Shown here: piece by piece, positions 5,808 through 11,215 of the stretch
Layout: each line of letters opens with the position of its first letter
How positions within the stretch are numbered: the first letter of the stretch is position 1
Assembly (NCBI GenBank): GCA_012523385.1
Contig: JAAYIO010000166.1
Location: forward strand, 1-11,215
DNA from: Methanomicrobiales archaeon
Lineage (GTDB): Archaea; Halobacteriota; Methanomicrobia; Methanomicrobiales; Methanomicrobiaceae
DNA: 11,215 nt
Direction: 5' to 3'
Translations under genes and position numbers: made by a program
Notes under the pieces: model-generated
What the model was told of the DNA's origin: nothing
The model's database searches: none
Seen by the model: the letters and a program-made list of their open reading frames with translations, nothing else

Positions 5808-7301
5808 TTATTTTCCAATCTTCATACGTCTGGCCATGATACACGGACCGCCGCGTACTCCTCCGATGGGCTTGTTGGGTTTCCCGAGCGAGAGCATACA
5901 GCGTCCCATGAGTGCTGCACCACGTGCCAGTCCGTCATCAACAAAGAGGACATGATCCTCAGGCTTTTCAAAGAAGTCTCGCTCTTTGATGCCTTCCATG
6001 ATGAGCTCTGGTTTCCTCCCGGATATCGCTGCCCGCCCGGTAAATCCAATGGAGGCGTTGGGGGGAATCATATGCTCTTCTGCGGCGACATCTAAGAGGC
6101 GAAGGGCCATTCGCGCACAGACATGGTCGACAACCTGTGTCAAAACATCTTTCCCATGATTCCTATATATATCTGCGCCGATTTCCTTAAGTATGCCTTC
6201 ACCACTGTAATTTACTCCGCTGTCGCATCCAATTAATGCGATACCGGATTTCATGGCAATATCCGCATTAAGTGGCACTTTGCCGAAGTGTGTGCGGTCT
6301 GCGGGAACGATGCGGATGTCAATATGTTCATGCACCTGCTCCTCATATTCCAGAACCGTTGCCGTTTTTCTTCGGGACAAACCGCCTATAATGCTGTGTT
6401 CTCCAAAGAGGTCAAGGGCGGTTCCCTTTCCTTCCTGCACCAGTCCCGTGCCGCGGACAAGGGCGTCTGGCATCGCGCCTGCAAGACCACAGAAGTTACC
6501 GATGGTCCGCGCAAAGGGATACTCGGCCTTGGGGTCGACGTCACTCGTGATTCTGCCGGCAAGGGTTGTGCCGAAATCAAGCGAGAGGCATGGATTTCGG
6601 AAGTCAACCGTGGTCCATTTCGCCCCTTCCTTTAACCCTGCCATCGTAAGTTCTCCCTCCATCTCGTTTGCCACGAGTTCGACCCCTGATGAACCGATAG
6701 GGGGCGTGACTCCCGCCACTATGCCGCAGAAGGTAACTTTGTCGGCATAACTGAATGGCTGGAGTTTTTTCGGGAGGTTTTCTTTTGACATGGGGGGTGT
6801 CATCTGTTTGGGTGGCACCCCTGCCATCAGACATCCGTTCGCGAGTGCCTTGACAAAGTCACCCACCTGGTCGGGGGAGTCCATTGCGGCCACCACACCG
6901 GTTGAACGCACCACAAAGTCCAAGTCATCCTGAATGGAAAGGCCTGCGTCCTTATGGCATTTGATCAGGGTATCTCTGACAAGCTCTGCCACCGACTCTT
7001 TGGTGATGGGTGTTCCCACAAGGGTCGTGCCAAAGATCTCTTCGCCGGCTTTGGGCAGGCGGACATCGCGGCTCATTGACACCGTTTTATGAATAATATA
7101 GGAGAGCCCGTTCTCGAGGTTTGTGCCGGTCAAAATACATTTAGTGGTGGTATTGCCCATTTCAACAGATGCAACGATGAAATATGGCTTTGTGAAGTAC
7201 TCCGGTTTCTGAAGCCCTGCACCGTGTCCCGAAACCGGCGGGGGGGGACTCTCAACAATAATCGGTGTTGGTTTTCTGAAGCGGTCGAAAAAGGCACACA
7301 T
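5808..7301 (-). CDS. mmp14: Putative methanogenesis marker protein 14 (ASKHA-like)
   Basis: The family (TIGR03285, MJ1451-type) is found essentially only in methanogens, and its function is unknown. The 497-residue protein has VEMGNTTTK at 46-54 and LDFGTT at 241-246, which resemble the two phosphate-binding turns of the actin/Hsp70/sugar-kinase (ASKHA) fold, and FVDDGLARGAALMGR at 453-467, a possible adenosine-side motif. NEMEGELTMAGLKEGAKW (212-229) and IALIGCDSGVNYSGEG (354-369) are typical of the family. A role as an ATP-driven activator of a methanogenesis enzyme is plausible by analogy with ASKHA activases but unproven. The ATG at 7301 is chosen because a TATA box sits 31 bases upstream of it. 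The frame stays open to 7370, but that extension would begin upstream of the promoter. Residues 13-30 are Pro- and Gly-rich and look like a flexible leader. The 79-residue gene follows after 13 bases. Confidence 0.92.
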   Translation of the reverse strand: MCAFFDRFRKPTPIIVESPPPPVSGHGAGLQKPEYFTKPYFIVASVEMGNTTTKCILTGTNLENGLSYIIHKTVSMSRDVRLPKAGEEIFGTTLVGTPITKESVAELVRDTLIKCHKDAGLSIQDDLDFVVRSTGVVAAMDSPDQVGDFVKALANGCLMAGVPPKQMTPPMSKENLPKKLQPFSYADKVTFCGIVAGVTPPIGSSGVELVANEMEGELTMAGLKEGAKWTTVDFRNPCLSLDFGTTLAGRITSDVDPKAEYPFARTIGNFCGLAGAMPDALVRGTGLVQEGKGTALDLFGEHSIIGGLSRRKTATVLEYEEQVHEHIDIRIVPADRTHFGKVPLNADIAMKSGIALIGCDSGVNYSGEGILKEIGADIYRNHGKDVLTQVVDHVCARMALRLLDVAAEEHMIPPNASIGFTGRAAISGRKPELIMEGIKERDFFEKPEDHVLFVDDGLARGAALMGRCMLSLGKPNKPIGGVRGGPCIMARRMKIGK

Positions 7302-7327
7302 AGTAGACAATCTCAGGTTAAATGATG

Positions 7328-7336
7328 TTATATTTA
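7328..7336 (-). promoter_or_regulatory. TATA box for mmp14
   Basis: TAAATATAA on the minus strand, centred 31 bases before the mmp14 ATG, is a good archaeal TATA match. The transcript would start about 5 bases before the ATG and be nearly leaderless. It lies in the 87-base gap after argG, so mmp14 need not depend on argG transcription. Confidence 0.6.
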
Positions 7337-7388
7337 CCGATATCACCCAATAGCAGATGGAACTGTCCAAAATGAAATGGTATTTGGG

Positions 7389-8573
7389 TTATTTTTTGAG
7401 TTGTGCGACCAGTCTGGCCTGGAAACCATAGTAGGCAGAGAAGCCGCCAGCGTCATTCTGGTCGATAGTGGTGCTCTCAAAGGACACCAAATCGTTAGAG
7501 TAGATGGCCTGTGGTGCGCTTCGACCAACTACCGTCACACACCCCTTATAGAGCACGAGGTCAACGGTGCCTGAGACCCGTTCCTGTGTGGTATCAACAA
7601 AGGCAGTGAGCGCTTTAAAGAGCGGTTCCTCGATAAGGCCCATATATCCCAGTTCTGACCATTTGTCGTCTACGATGGATTTGAATGCCAGTTCCTGTCG
7701 GGTGAGGACCAGATGTTCAAGGTCAGCGTGTGCCTTTAAAAGCACCGTGGCCGCAGGGTGTTCATAGATTTCACGGGCCTTGAGACCTAAAATCCGGTCT
7801 TCGATCATGTCGTTTCGGCCGACACCGCAGGCACCGGCAATCTCATTGAGTTTCCGGATGAGGGCATATCCACCAAGACGTTCACCGTCGAGGGAGACAG
7901 GCACACCCTTTTCAAACCCTATCACGAGATTGCGTGGTTCGTCAGGCGCTTCCATGGGTGACACGGTCCAACCATAGATCTCTTCCGGGGGGTGGAATGC
8001 GGGGTCCTCTAACTTTCCGCCCTCAATGGACCTGCTCCAGCAGTTTTCATCAACCGAGTAGGGTTTGTCTTTTGCAACAGATATTGGAACACCGTGTTTT
8101 TCGGCGTAATCCATCTCCCATTCGCGGGTCAGGTTCATCTCACGCATCGGTGCAATGATGGTAAGACCTGCCTTGCGGAAGACAAAGTCAAAGCGGAGCT
8201 GGTCATTGCCTTTTCCGGTACAGCCATGAGCGACGGTGGTTGCCCCTTCTGCTTTGGCAATTTTTACTATTTCTTCGGCGATAAGCGGGCGTGCAAGGGC
8301 CGTTCCCATCGGGTAGCCTTCGTATGAACCGTTTGCCTTAATGGACGGAATTATTTGTTCGGTGACAAATCGTTCTTTGATGTCTATGGTGTAGTGCTTG
8401 TCTGCAATCAGGTTGCCTTTCTCTGTTGCCATCCGGATGTCTTTTTCCGGCTGACCGACATCGACTGCAACGGTGATAACGGTGTCATATCCATACTGCT
8501 CTTTGAGGAGGGGGACACAGATTGACGTGTCAAGGCCTCCGGAAAATGCAAGAATTACTGTTCCTTTTCCCAT
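7389..8573 (-). CDS. argG: Argininosuccinate synthase
   Basis: ArgG joins citrulline and aspartate with ATP, forming argininosuccinate, AMP and PPi; it takes the product of ArgF. The 394-residue protein has the PP-loop AFSGGLDTS at 9-17, the citrulline-binding YEGYPMGTALARPLIA at 84-99, HGCTGKGNDQLRFD at 116-129 and a CWSRSIEGGKLEDP stretch where relatives have a W-G-R-S version. Length is normal for the family. The ATG at 8573 has AGGAG 7 bases upstream and a TATA box about 46 bases upstream, giving a leader of roughly 20 bases. argH is not in the window. It reads away from the ATPase gene and toward mmp14. Confidence 0.97.
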   Translation of the reverse strand: MGKGTVILAFSGGLDTSICVPLLKEQYGYDTVITVAVDVGQPEKDIRMATEKGNLIADKHYTIDIKERFVTEQIIPSIKANGSYEGYPMGTALARPLIAEEIVKIAKAEGATTVAHGCTGKGNDQLRFDFVFRKAGLTIIAPMREMNLTREWEMDYAEKHGVPISVAKDKPYSVDENCWSRSIEGGKLEDPAFHPPEEIYGWTVSPMEAPDEPRNLVIGFEKGVPVSLDGERLGGYALIRKLNEIAGACGVGRNDMIEDRILGLKAREIYEHPAATVLLKAHADLEHLVLTRQELAFKSIVDDKWSELGYMGLIEEPLFKALTAFVDTTQERVSGTVDLVLYKGCVTVVGRSAPQAIYSNDLVSFESTTIDQNDAGGFSAYYGFQARLVAQLKK

Positions 8574-8580
8574 GATTATT

Positions 8581-8585
8581 CTCCT
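8581..8585 (-). promoter_or_regulatory. argG: Ribosome binding site of argG
   Basis: AGGAG on the minus strand, 7 bases before the argG ATG, fixes that start. argG is the only gene at the head of a transcript here that has both a leader and a clear binding site. Confidence 0.7.
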
Positions 8586-8614
8586 GTGTATATCTCTTGT
8601 TGGAAATATTCTGC

Positions 8615-8624
8615 TTTTATATTA
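8615..8624 (-). promoter_or_regulatory. argG: TATA box for argG
   Basis: TAATATAAAA on the minus strand is the strongest TATA match in the gap. A start site about 26 bases downstream falls near 8593 and gives a leader of about 20 bases that contains the AGGAG. Confidence 0.6.
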
Positions 8625-8683
8625 TGCGTTAGGGGAGCTATAAAGTCTTACCATTTCAGGAGATTATCTGTGTCGGGTCTGGT

Positions 8684-8803
8684 ATGAAATTGGTGAATGT
8701 GTTGGGTGTGGTGATACTTTCGGGATCATTATTTGGATCAGATCTTCCTCTGACTTATAGTATACCTGAACAAATACGTGATAAAACTTATAGTATACCA
8801 TAG
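8684..8803 (+). CDS. Doubtful 39-codon reading frame with in-frame TYSIP repeat
   Basis: The ATG at 8684 opens a frame beginning MKLVNVLGVVILSGSLFG, which looks like a short signal or anchor segment. It is followed by TYSIP, six residues, and TYSIP again before a TAG. The 14-base repeat described separately lies in this frame because its period is 33 bases. There is no ribosome binding site at a useful distance (AGGAG at 8658-8662 is 21 bases away). It could be a tiny secreted peptide, the start of a broken gene, or chance over a promoter region. Confidence 0.15.
   Translation: MKLVNVLGVVILSGSLFGSDLPLTYSIPEQIRDKTYSIP
8753..8799. repeat. 14-base direct repeat upstream of the ATPase gene
   Basis: ACTTATAGTATACC occurs exactly at 8753-8766 and at 8786-8799, 33 bases apart. 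Each copy contains a TATA-like TTATAGTATA and a GTATAC palindrome. The second copy is about 42 bases (centre) before the ATPase ATG, so it could be its TATA box with a leader near 17 bases. Two identical copies suggest a tandem promoter or paired protein binding sites, roughly three helical turns apart. Confidence 0.7.
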
Positions 8804-8835
8804 GTTTATGCCCTCCATTCACCCTATTGTCTATC

Positions 8836-10152
8836 ATGCAGGAACTCACAAAACTCGGAATAACAGAGATCCTCAACGACTGGAATTACTGGCACAGGGA
8901 CTTTGAGGAATATGTTCAGAGGATTGATTACCTCAATAAAATAAAGCGGTTCAGGAGATCCGGAGAAATAATTGTTTTGACTGGCATCAGGAGAAGCGGC
9001 AAATCAACCCTCTTAAAACTTGAAATGCAGGATCTCGCACAGACGGTGGAAAAAAAAGAACTCCTGTACATAAATTTCGAGGACCCGCGGTTCCCGGACA
9101 ACCTGAATACACAGACACTCGATATGATCTTCGAAACATACCGGGAGAATATCAACCCTGAAGGAGAGGTCTACCTCTTCCTTGATGAGGTGCAGAATGT
9201 CAGTGGCTGGGAAAAATGGGTTCGGAGTGCATACGAACTAAAGAAAGCCAGGATATATGTTACCGGTTCTTCATCAAAACTGTTATCAGGCGAGATTGCC
9301 ACTTCGATAAGCGGCAGATATCTCCAGCTGGATGTCTATCCTCTCACCTTCAGCGAATATCTGACTTTTCAGAATATCGCGTGCAGGAATGTCAGTGATT
9401 ATTCCTTAAACAAGATCGAAATAATCCGTTCTTTTACTGAATATCTGAGATATGGGGGGTTTCCCCGAATCGTATTGGTAGATGAGGATCTGAAAAAAGA
9501 GGAATTACTGTCGTACTTTAATACCATACTCCTGAAGGATATACTGGCACGGTTCAGGCTCAGAAACTATGCTATGCTCAAAAAACTGGTCGAATATCTT
9601 TTCACAAACGATACGAAACAAAACAGTATCAACAGTGTCACGAGAGCGCTGAATTATAATTACCAGACTGTTGAAGATTACATTAGCTACCTTAGACAGG
9701 TCTATATGGTTTTTGAACTGAGAAATTTCAACTATTCTCTCAAAAAGCAACTTTTGTCGGATATCAAATATTACACCATCGACACCGGATTTGTCAATGC
9801 GGTCTCGTTCTCATTTTCAGAAAATATCGGGCGGTTGTACGAGAATGTCGTCTTTAACGAGTTGATCCGGAGAGGTAAAACGATCTTCTTCCTGAATGAG
9901 GACAACTCTGAATGTGATTTTATCGTACAGGAAGGCAATGCCATCACTGAAGCATACCAGGTCTGTTACGAACTCAATGACAAAAACATACAACGGGAGA
10001 CATCTGGTCTGGTTATGGCGTGCAAAAAATTCAGTCTGAATAAGGGATATGTCATTACGGAAAGCACAACAAAAACGGTTGTTGAAGATGGTGTTGAGAT
10101 ACGGATAGTCCCGATAACGGTGTTTCTGCTGGGTCTGGTGGAGCAGGTTTGA
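8836..10152 (+). CDS. AAA ATPase with DUF4143-type C-terminal domain
   Basis: The 438-residue protein has a Walker A motif GIRRSGKST at 50-58, a Walker B YLFLDEVQ at 113-120, a sensor-like TGSSSKLL at 143-150 and GR at 160-161, then a helical linker (about 220-330). The C-terminal domain has VVFNELIRRGKTIFF and a CDFIV strand. This is the AAA_14 plus DUF4143 layout, common in many copies in archaea and bacteria. The C-domain resembles the PD-(D/E)xK nuclease fold, but where an E-x-K would stand there is EAYQV, so the lysine is replaced by Gln and cleavage activity is doubtful. The biological role is not known for the family. The ATG at 8836 is preferred over a TTG at 8827, which has no support; neither has a ribosome binding site. 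The gene is visibly more A/T-rich than argG and argF, consistent with an accessory gene gained later. Confidence 0.88.
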   Translation: MQELTKLGITEILNDWNYWHRDFEEYVQRIDYLNKIKRFRRSGEIIVLTGIRRSGKSTLLKLEMQDLAQTVEKKELLYINFEDPRFPDNLNTQTLDMIFETYRENINPEGEVYLFLDEVQNVSGWEKWVRSAYELKKARIYVTGSSSKLLSGEIATSISGRYLQLDVYPLTFSEYLTFQNIACRNVSDYSLNKIEIIRSFTEYLRYGGFPRIVLVDEDLKKEELLSYFNTILLKDILARFRLRNYAMLKKLVEYLFTNDTKQNSINSVTRALNYNYQTVEDYISYLRQVYMVFELRNFNYSLKKQLLSDIKYYTIDTGFVNAVSFSFSENIGRLYENVVFNELIRRGKTIFFLNEDNSECDFIVQEGNAITEAYQVCYELNDKNIQRETSGLVMACKKFSLNKGYVITESTTKTVVEDGVEIRIVPITVFLLGLVEQV

Positions 10153-10168
10153 TGCAAACATCGAATTC

Positions 10169-10182
10169 TCAACTTAGGTTGA
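10169..10182 (+). terminator. Weak hairpin after the ATPase gene
   Basis: TCAAC and GTTGA pair around TTAG, 16 bases past the ATPase stop. The stem has only 5 base pairs and no long T-run follows, so a terminator role is weakly supported. Confidence 0.25.
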
Positions 10183-10321
10183 ATAACTATGCCAGGAATA
10201 CGATAATCTCTCCGAAATATTGGTCGATGTCTGGATTTTGGTGGATTTTTAAACCGGCACACTTGTGGATTTTAAAGACGGGATAAACATTGGGGAGAAT
10301 CTGTGAAATATGGTTGGTTCC

Positions 10322-10348
10322 TTGTAATAAAATGCATTACAAAAAAAA
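10322..10348 (-). terminator. T8 tract and inverted repeat after the Asn-rich gene
   Basis: On the minus strand, a run of eight T's (10341-10348) begins 5 bases after the stop of the 40-residue gene. It runs into an inverted repeat with 7-base arms (TTGTAAT at 10322-10328, ATTACAA at 10336-10342). The T-run alone is a plausible archaeal terminator. Confidence 0.45.
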
Positions 10349-10353
10349 TAAGA

Positions 10354-10476
10354 TTATTTTCTGGTCTTCGCAGCCATTTTGCTATTTGGATTGAGCTGGT
10401 TAGCTCGGGTGTCACTGTTAGATTTGTGTGAATTATTGTTAGAATTCTTTTCATCTGCTCTCTGATTCTTTGCCAT
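10354..10476 (-). CDS. Small Asn-rich basic protein, 40 residues
   Basis: The frame starts MAKNQRADEKNSNNN and ends KMAAKTRK. About a quarter of the residues are Asn, and Lys and Arg are frequent, with few hydrophobic residues, so it is probably disordered and cytoplasmic. RADEKNSNN at 6-14 and RANQLNPNS at 24-32 look like two copies of one motif. The second recalls the RADQLNPNN-type motif of short uncharacterised proteins that I remember from several prokaryotes; this is from memory and unchecked. AGGAG at 10484-10488 stands 7 bases before the ATG, the best ribosome binding site in this part of the window, and a T8 tract follows the stop. A TATA-like AAATATAGG lies at 10577-10585, about 100 bases upstream. 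No function can be assigned. Confidence 0.7.
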   Translation of the reverse strand: MAKNQRADEKNSNNNSHKSNSDTRANQLNPNSKMAAKTRK

Positions 10477-10483
10477 TTTCGTT

Positions 10484-10488
10484 CTCCT
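10484..10488 (-). promoter_or_regulatory. Ribosome binding site of the Asn-rich small gene
   Basis: AGGAG inside AAGAGGAGAACG on the minus strand, 7 bases before the ATG at 10476. It is the main evidence that this short frame is translated. Confidence 0.65.
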
Positions 10489-10631
10489 CTTACCTCGCAT
10501 CAGGGAAGGCCCGGATACAGTTGACTACTTGTATCTAAATGATAATGAGGGTATCTTCGATGCAACTATTTTTGTACCTATATTTGCTACACGGTTAACT
10601 ATTTACCTACAATTGATTGGTCCAGTCAACC

Positions 10632-10796
10632 ATGAAACGTAATCATCATCTTACTGAATATGAAAAAAGTATGGATGGTTTTTCATTTGAAAGGAAAGAG
10701 AAAATATGTGCCGTTGGTATGAATATCACTGACAATCCCCAATCCTCCGTTTCCTGCAATCAATCCTATGTAATTCATTCGGTGAGTATGTCATAA
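10632..10796 (+). CDS. Doubtful 54-codon reading frame
   Basis: The ATG at 10632 opens a frame starting MKRNHHLTEYEKSMDGF with two Cys further on (C26, C42). A CCTATATTTG element at 10578-10587 could serve as a TATA box about 50 bases upstream. There is no ribosome binding site and no family I recognise. It may be a chance frame in A/T-rich DNA. Confidence 0.18.
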   Translation: MKRNHHLTEYEKSMDGFSFERKEKICAVGMNITDNPQSSVSCNQSYVIHSVSMS

Positions 10797-10886
10797 TTAT
10801 TCTTAGATTACCCGGACAAATCTCTACAACTAACTGATATGGTTTATCTGATATCATCCCCCCATGCCCCCTGTGTTAAAACTGTT

Positions 10887-10906
10887 CAACCGATTTGATC
10901 GGGTTG
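10887..10906 (-). terminator. Hairpin downstream of the transporter gene
   Basis: CAACCGAT pairs with ATCGGGTTG around TTG, with one bulged G, giving an 8-pair stem 13 bases past the transporter stop. On the minus strand it is followed by AACAGTTTTAAC, only a short T-run, so it is a modest terminator candidate. Confidence 0.4.
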
Positions 10907-10919
10907 GCCCTCCATCGAA

Positions 10920-11215
10920 TCAAATTATCCAAAGGTCATCCTGACGACCCGTTTTAGGCAGAGCACACCCACACCTCGCAATAGTCACCGCCACAACGAA
11001 ACACAATACCCCATTCACCAAAAAGGCGACACCATAACCATATCCTTCAGACACTATCCCGGAGAAAAACGGCAGCACAGTCATCCCTCCGTATGATGCC
11101 GCAGTGAAAATCCCAATCGCTGTGTCCTGAAATTTCTCGCTCGTGGCAAGGAAGTTCATCTGCGCAACAAACACAAATCCGATTAAACCTCCAACGACGA
11201 TGAACAGAACAAGTA
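10920..11215 (-). CDS. Partial MFS transporter, C-terminal end
   Basis: The minus-strand frame is open from the window's right edge to a TGA at 10920-10922, giving 97 visible residues. A GTG at 11174 is in frame, but it falls inside a hydrophobic helix, so the true start is outside the window. Three hydrophobic segments are seen: LVLFIVVGGLIGFVFVA (residues 1-17), a Gly-rich one around GIFTAASYGG (about 33-53) and GVAFLVNGVLCFVVAVTIA (about 62-80), then a short basic tail. This fits the last three helices of a 12-helix major facilitator transporter, including the TSEKFQDTAIGIF loop where such proteins often carry a re-entry from a cytoplasmic loop. The substrate cannot be told from this part. 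A hairpin lies just downstream. Confidence 0.72.
   Translation of the reverse strand, partial: LVLFIVVGGLIGFVFVAQMNFLATSEKFQDTAIGIFTAASYGGMTVLPFFSGIVSEGYGYGVAFLVNGVLCFVVAVTIARCGCALPKTGRQDDLWII

Larger units (their letters stand above)
10489..10919. other. Intergenic stretch with no firm gene
   Basis: About 430 A/T-rich bases between the Asn-rich small gene and the transporter end. It holds a TATA-like element on the minus strand (10577-10585), a doubtful 54-codon frame on the plus strand and a hairpin near its right end. I saw no tRNA, known RNA or insertion sequence end. Confidence 0.6.

Noticed and set aside
6253..6750. 165-codon plus-strand frame opposite mmp14
   Set aside because: Ser-, Pro- and Arg-rich shadow of the mmp14 coding strand.
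7302..7370. Longer mmp14 start (MDSSICYW...)
   Set aside because: The TATA box lies within this extension, so it would be upstream of the transcript; the start at 7301 fits both the promoter and the family.
8684..8767. Similarity of the YSIPE segment to animal protocadherin N-termini
   Set aside because: A match of five residues in a doubtful archaeal frame is coincidence.
10232..10273. Three copies of TGGATTTT after the ATPase gene
   Set aside because: The unit is 8 bases and the spacing irregular (10 and 24 bases), which chance easily gives in A/T-rich DNA. Not a CRISPR or an insertion sequence end.

Overview
The window comes from a methanogenic archaeon, most likely of the order Methanomicrobiales. 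It carries a methanogenesis marker protein 14 gene, archaeal ether-lipid genes (CDP-archaeol synthase and a tetraether-synthase type radical SAM protein), archaeal TATA-type promoter elements and several probably leaderless genes. The order-level placement is an inference from gene content and protein style; no 16S or mcr gene is present.

Left part (1-1911): two minus-strand genes. A 500-residue Tes/MJ0619-type radical SAM protein is followed downstream by the first 41 codons of a gene that leaves the window, probably an ATP-grasp ligase. A 217-base divergent gap follows.

Centre-left (1912-5201): a tight plus-strand series, carS, pyrE, purD, argF. carS and pyrE overlap by 7 bases, purD and argF by 4. 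The set joins membrane-lipid headgroup activation (uses CTP), pyrimidine synthesis (PRPP, orotate), purine synthesis (phosphoribosylamine) and arginine synthesis (carbamoyl phosphate). An 18-base inverted repeat lies in the only real gap, before purD.

Centre-right (5213-8573): a convergent minus-strand block. argG has its own promoter and ribosome binding site. Then comes mmp14 with its own promoter, followed by two small proteins of unknown function (79 and 93 residues) in the same direction. argF and argG, two consecutive steps of arginine synthesis, thus flank the marker-protein block on opposite strands.

Right part (8574-11215): an accessory-looking, more A/T-rich stretch. It holds an AAA ATPase with a DUF4143-type C-terminus, preceded by a 14-base direct repeat. 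A 40-codon Asn-rich basic small protein follows on the minus strand with a strong ribosome binding site. After about 440 mostly empty bases comes the C-terminal end of an MFS transporter that continues beyond the right edge. I saw no rRNA, tRNA, CRISPR array, transposase or insertion sequence. I did not find a convincing new multi-gene system. The best leads are the two unknown partners of mmp14, the Asn-rich small protein, and the repeat ahead of the ATPase.
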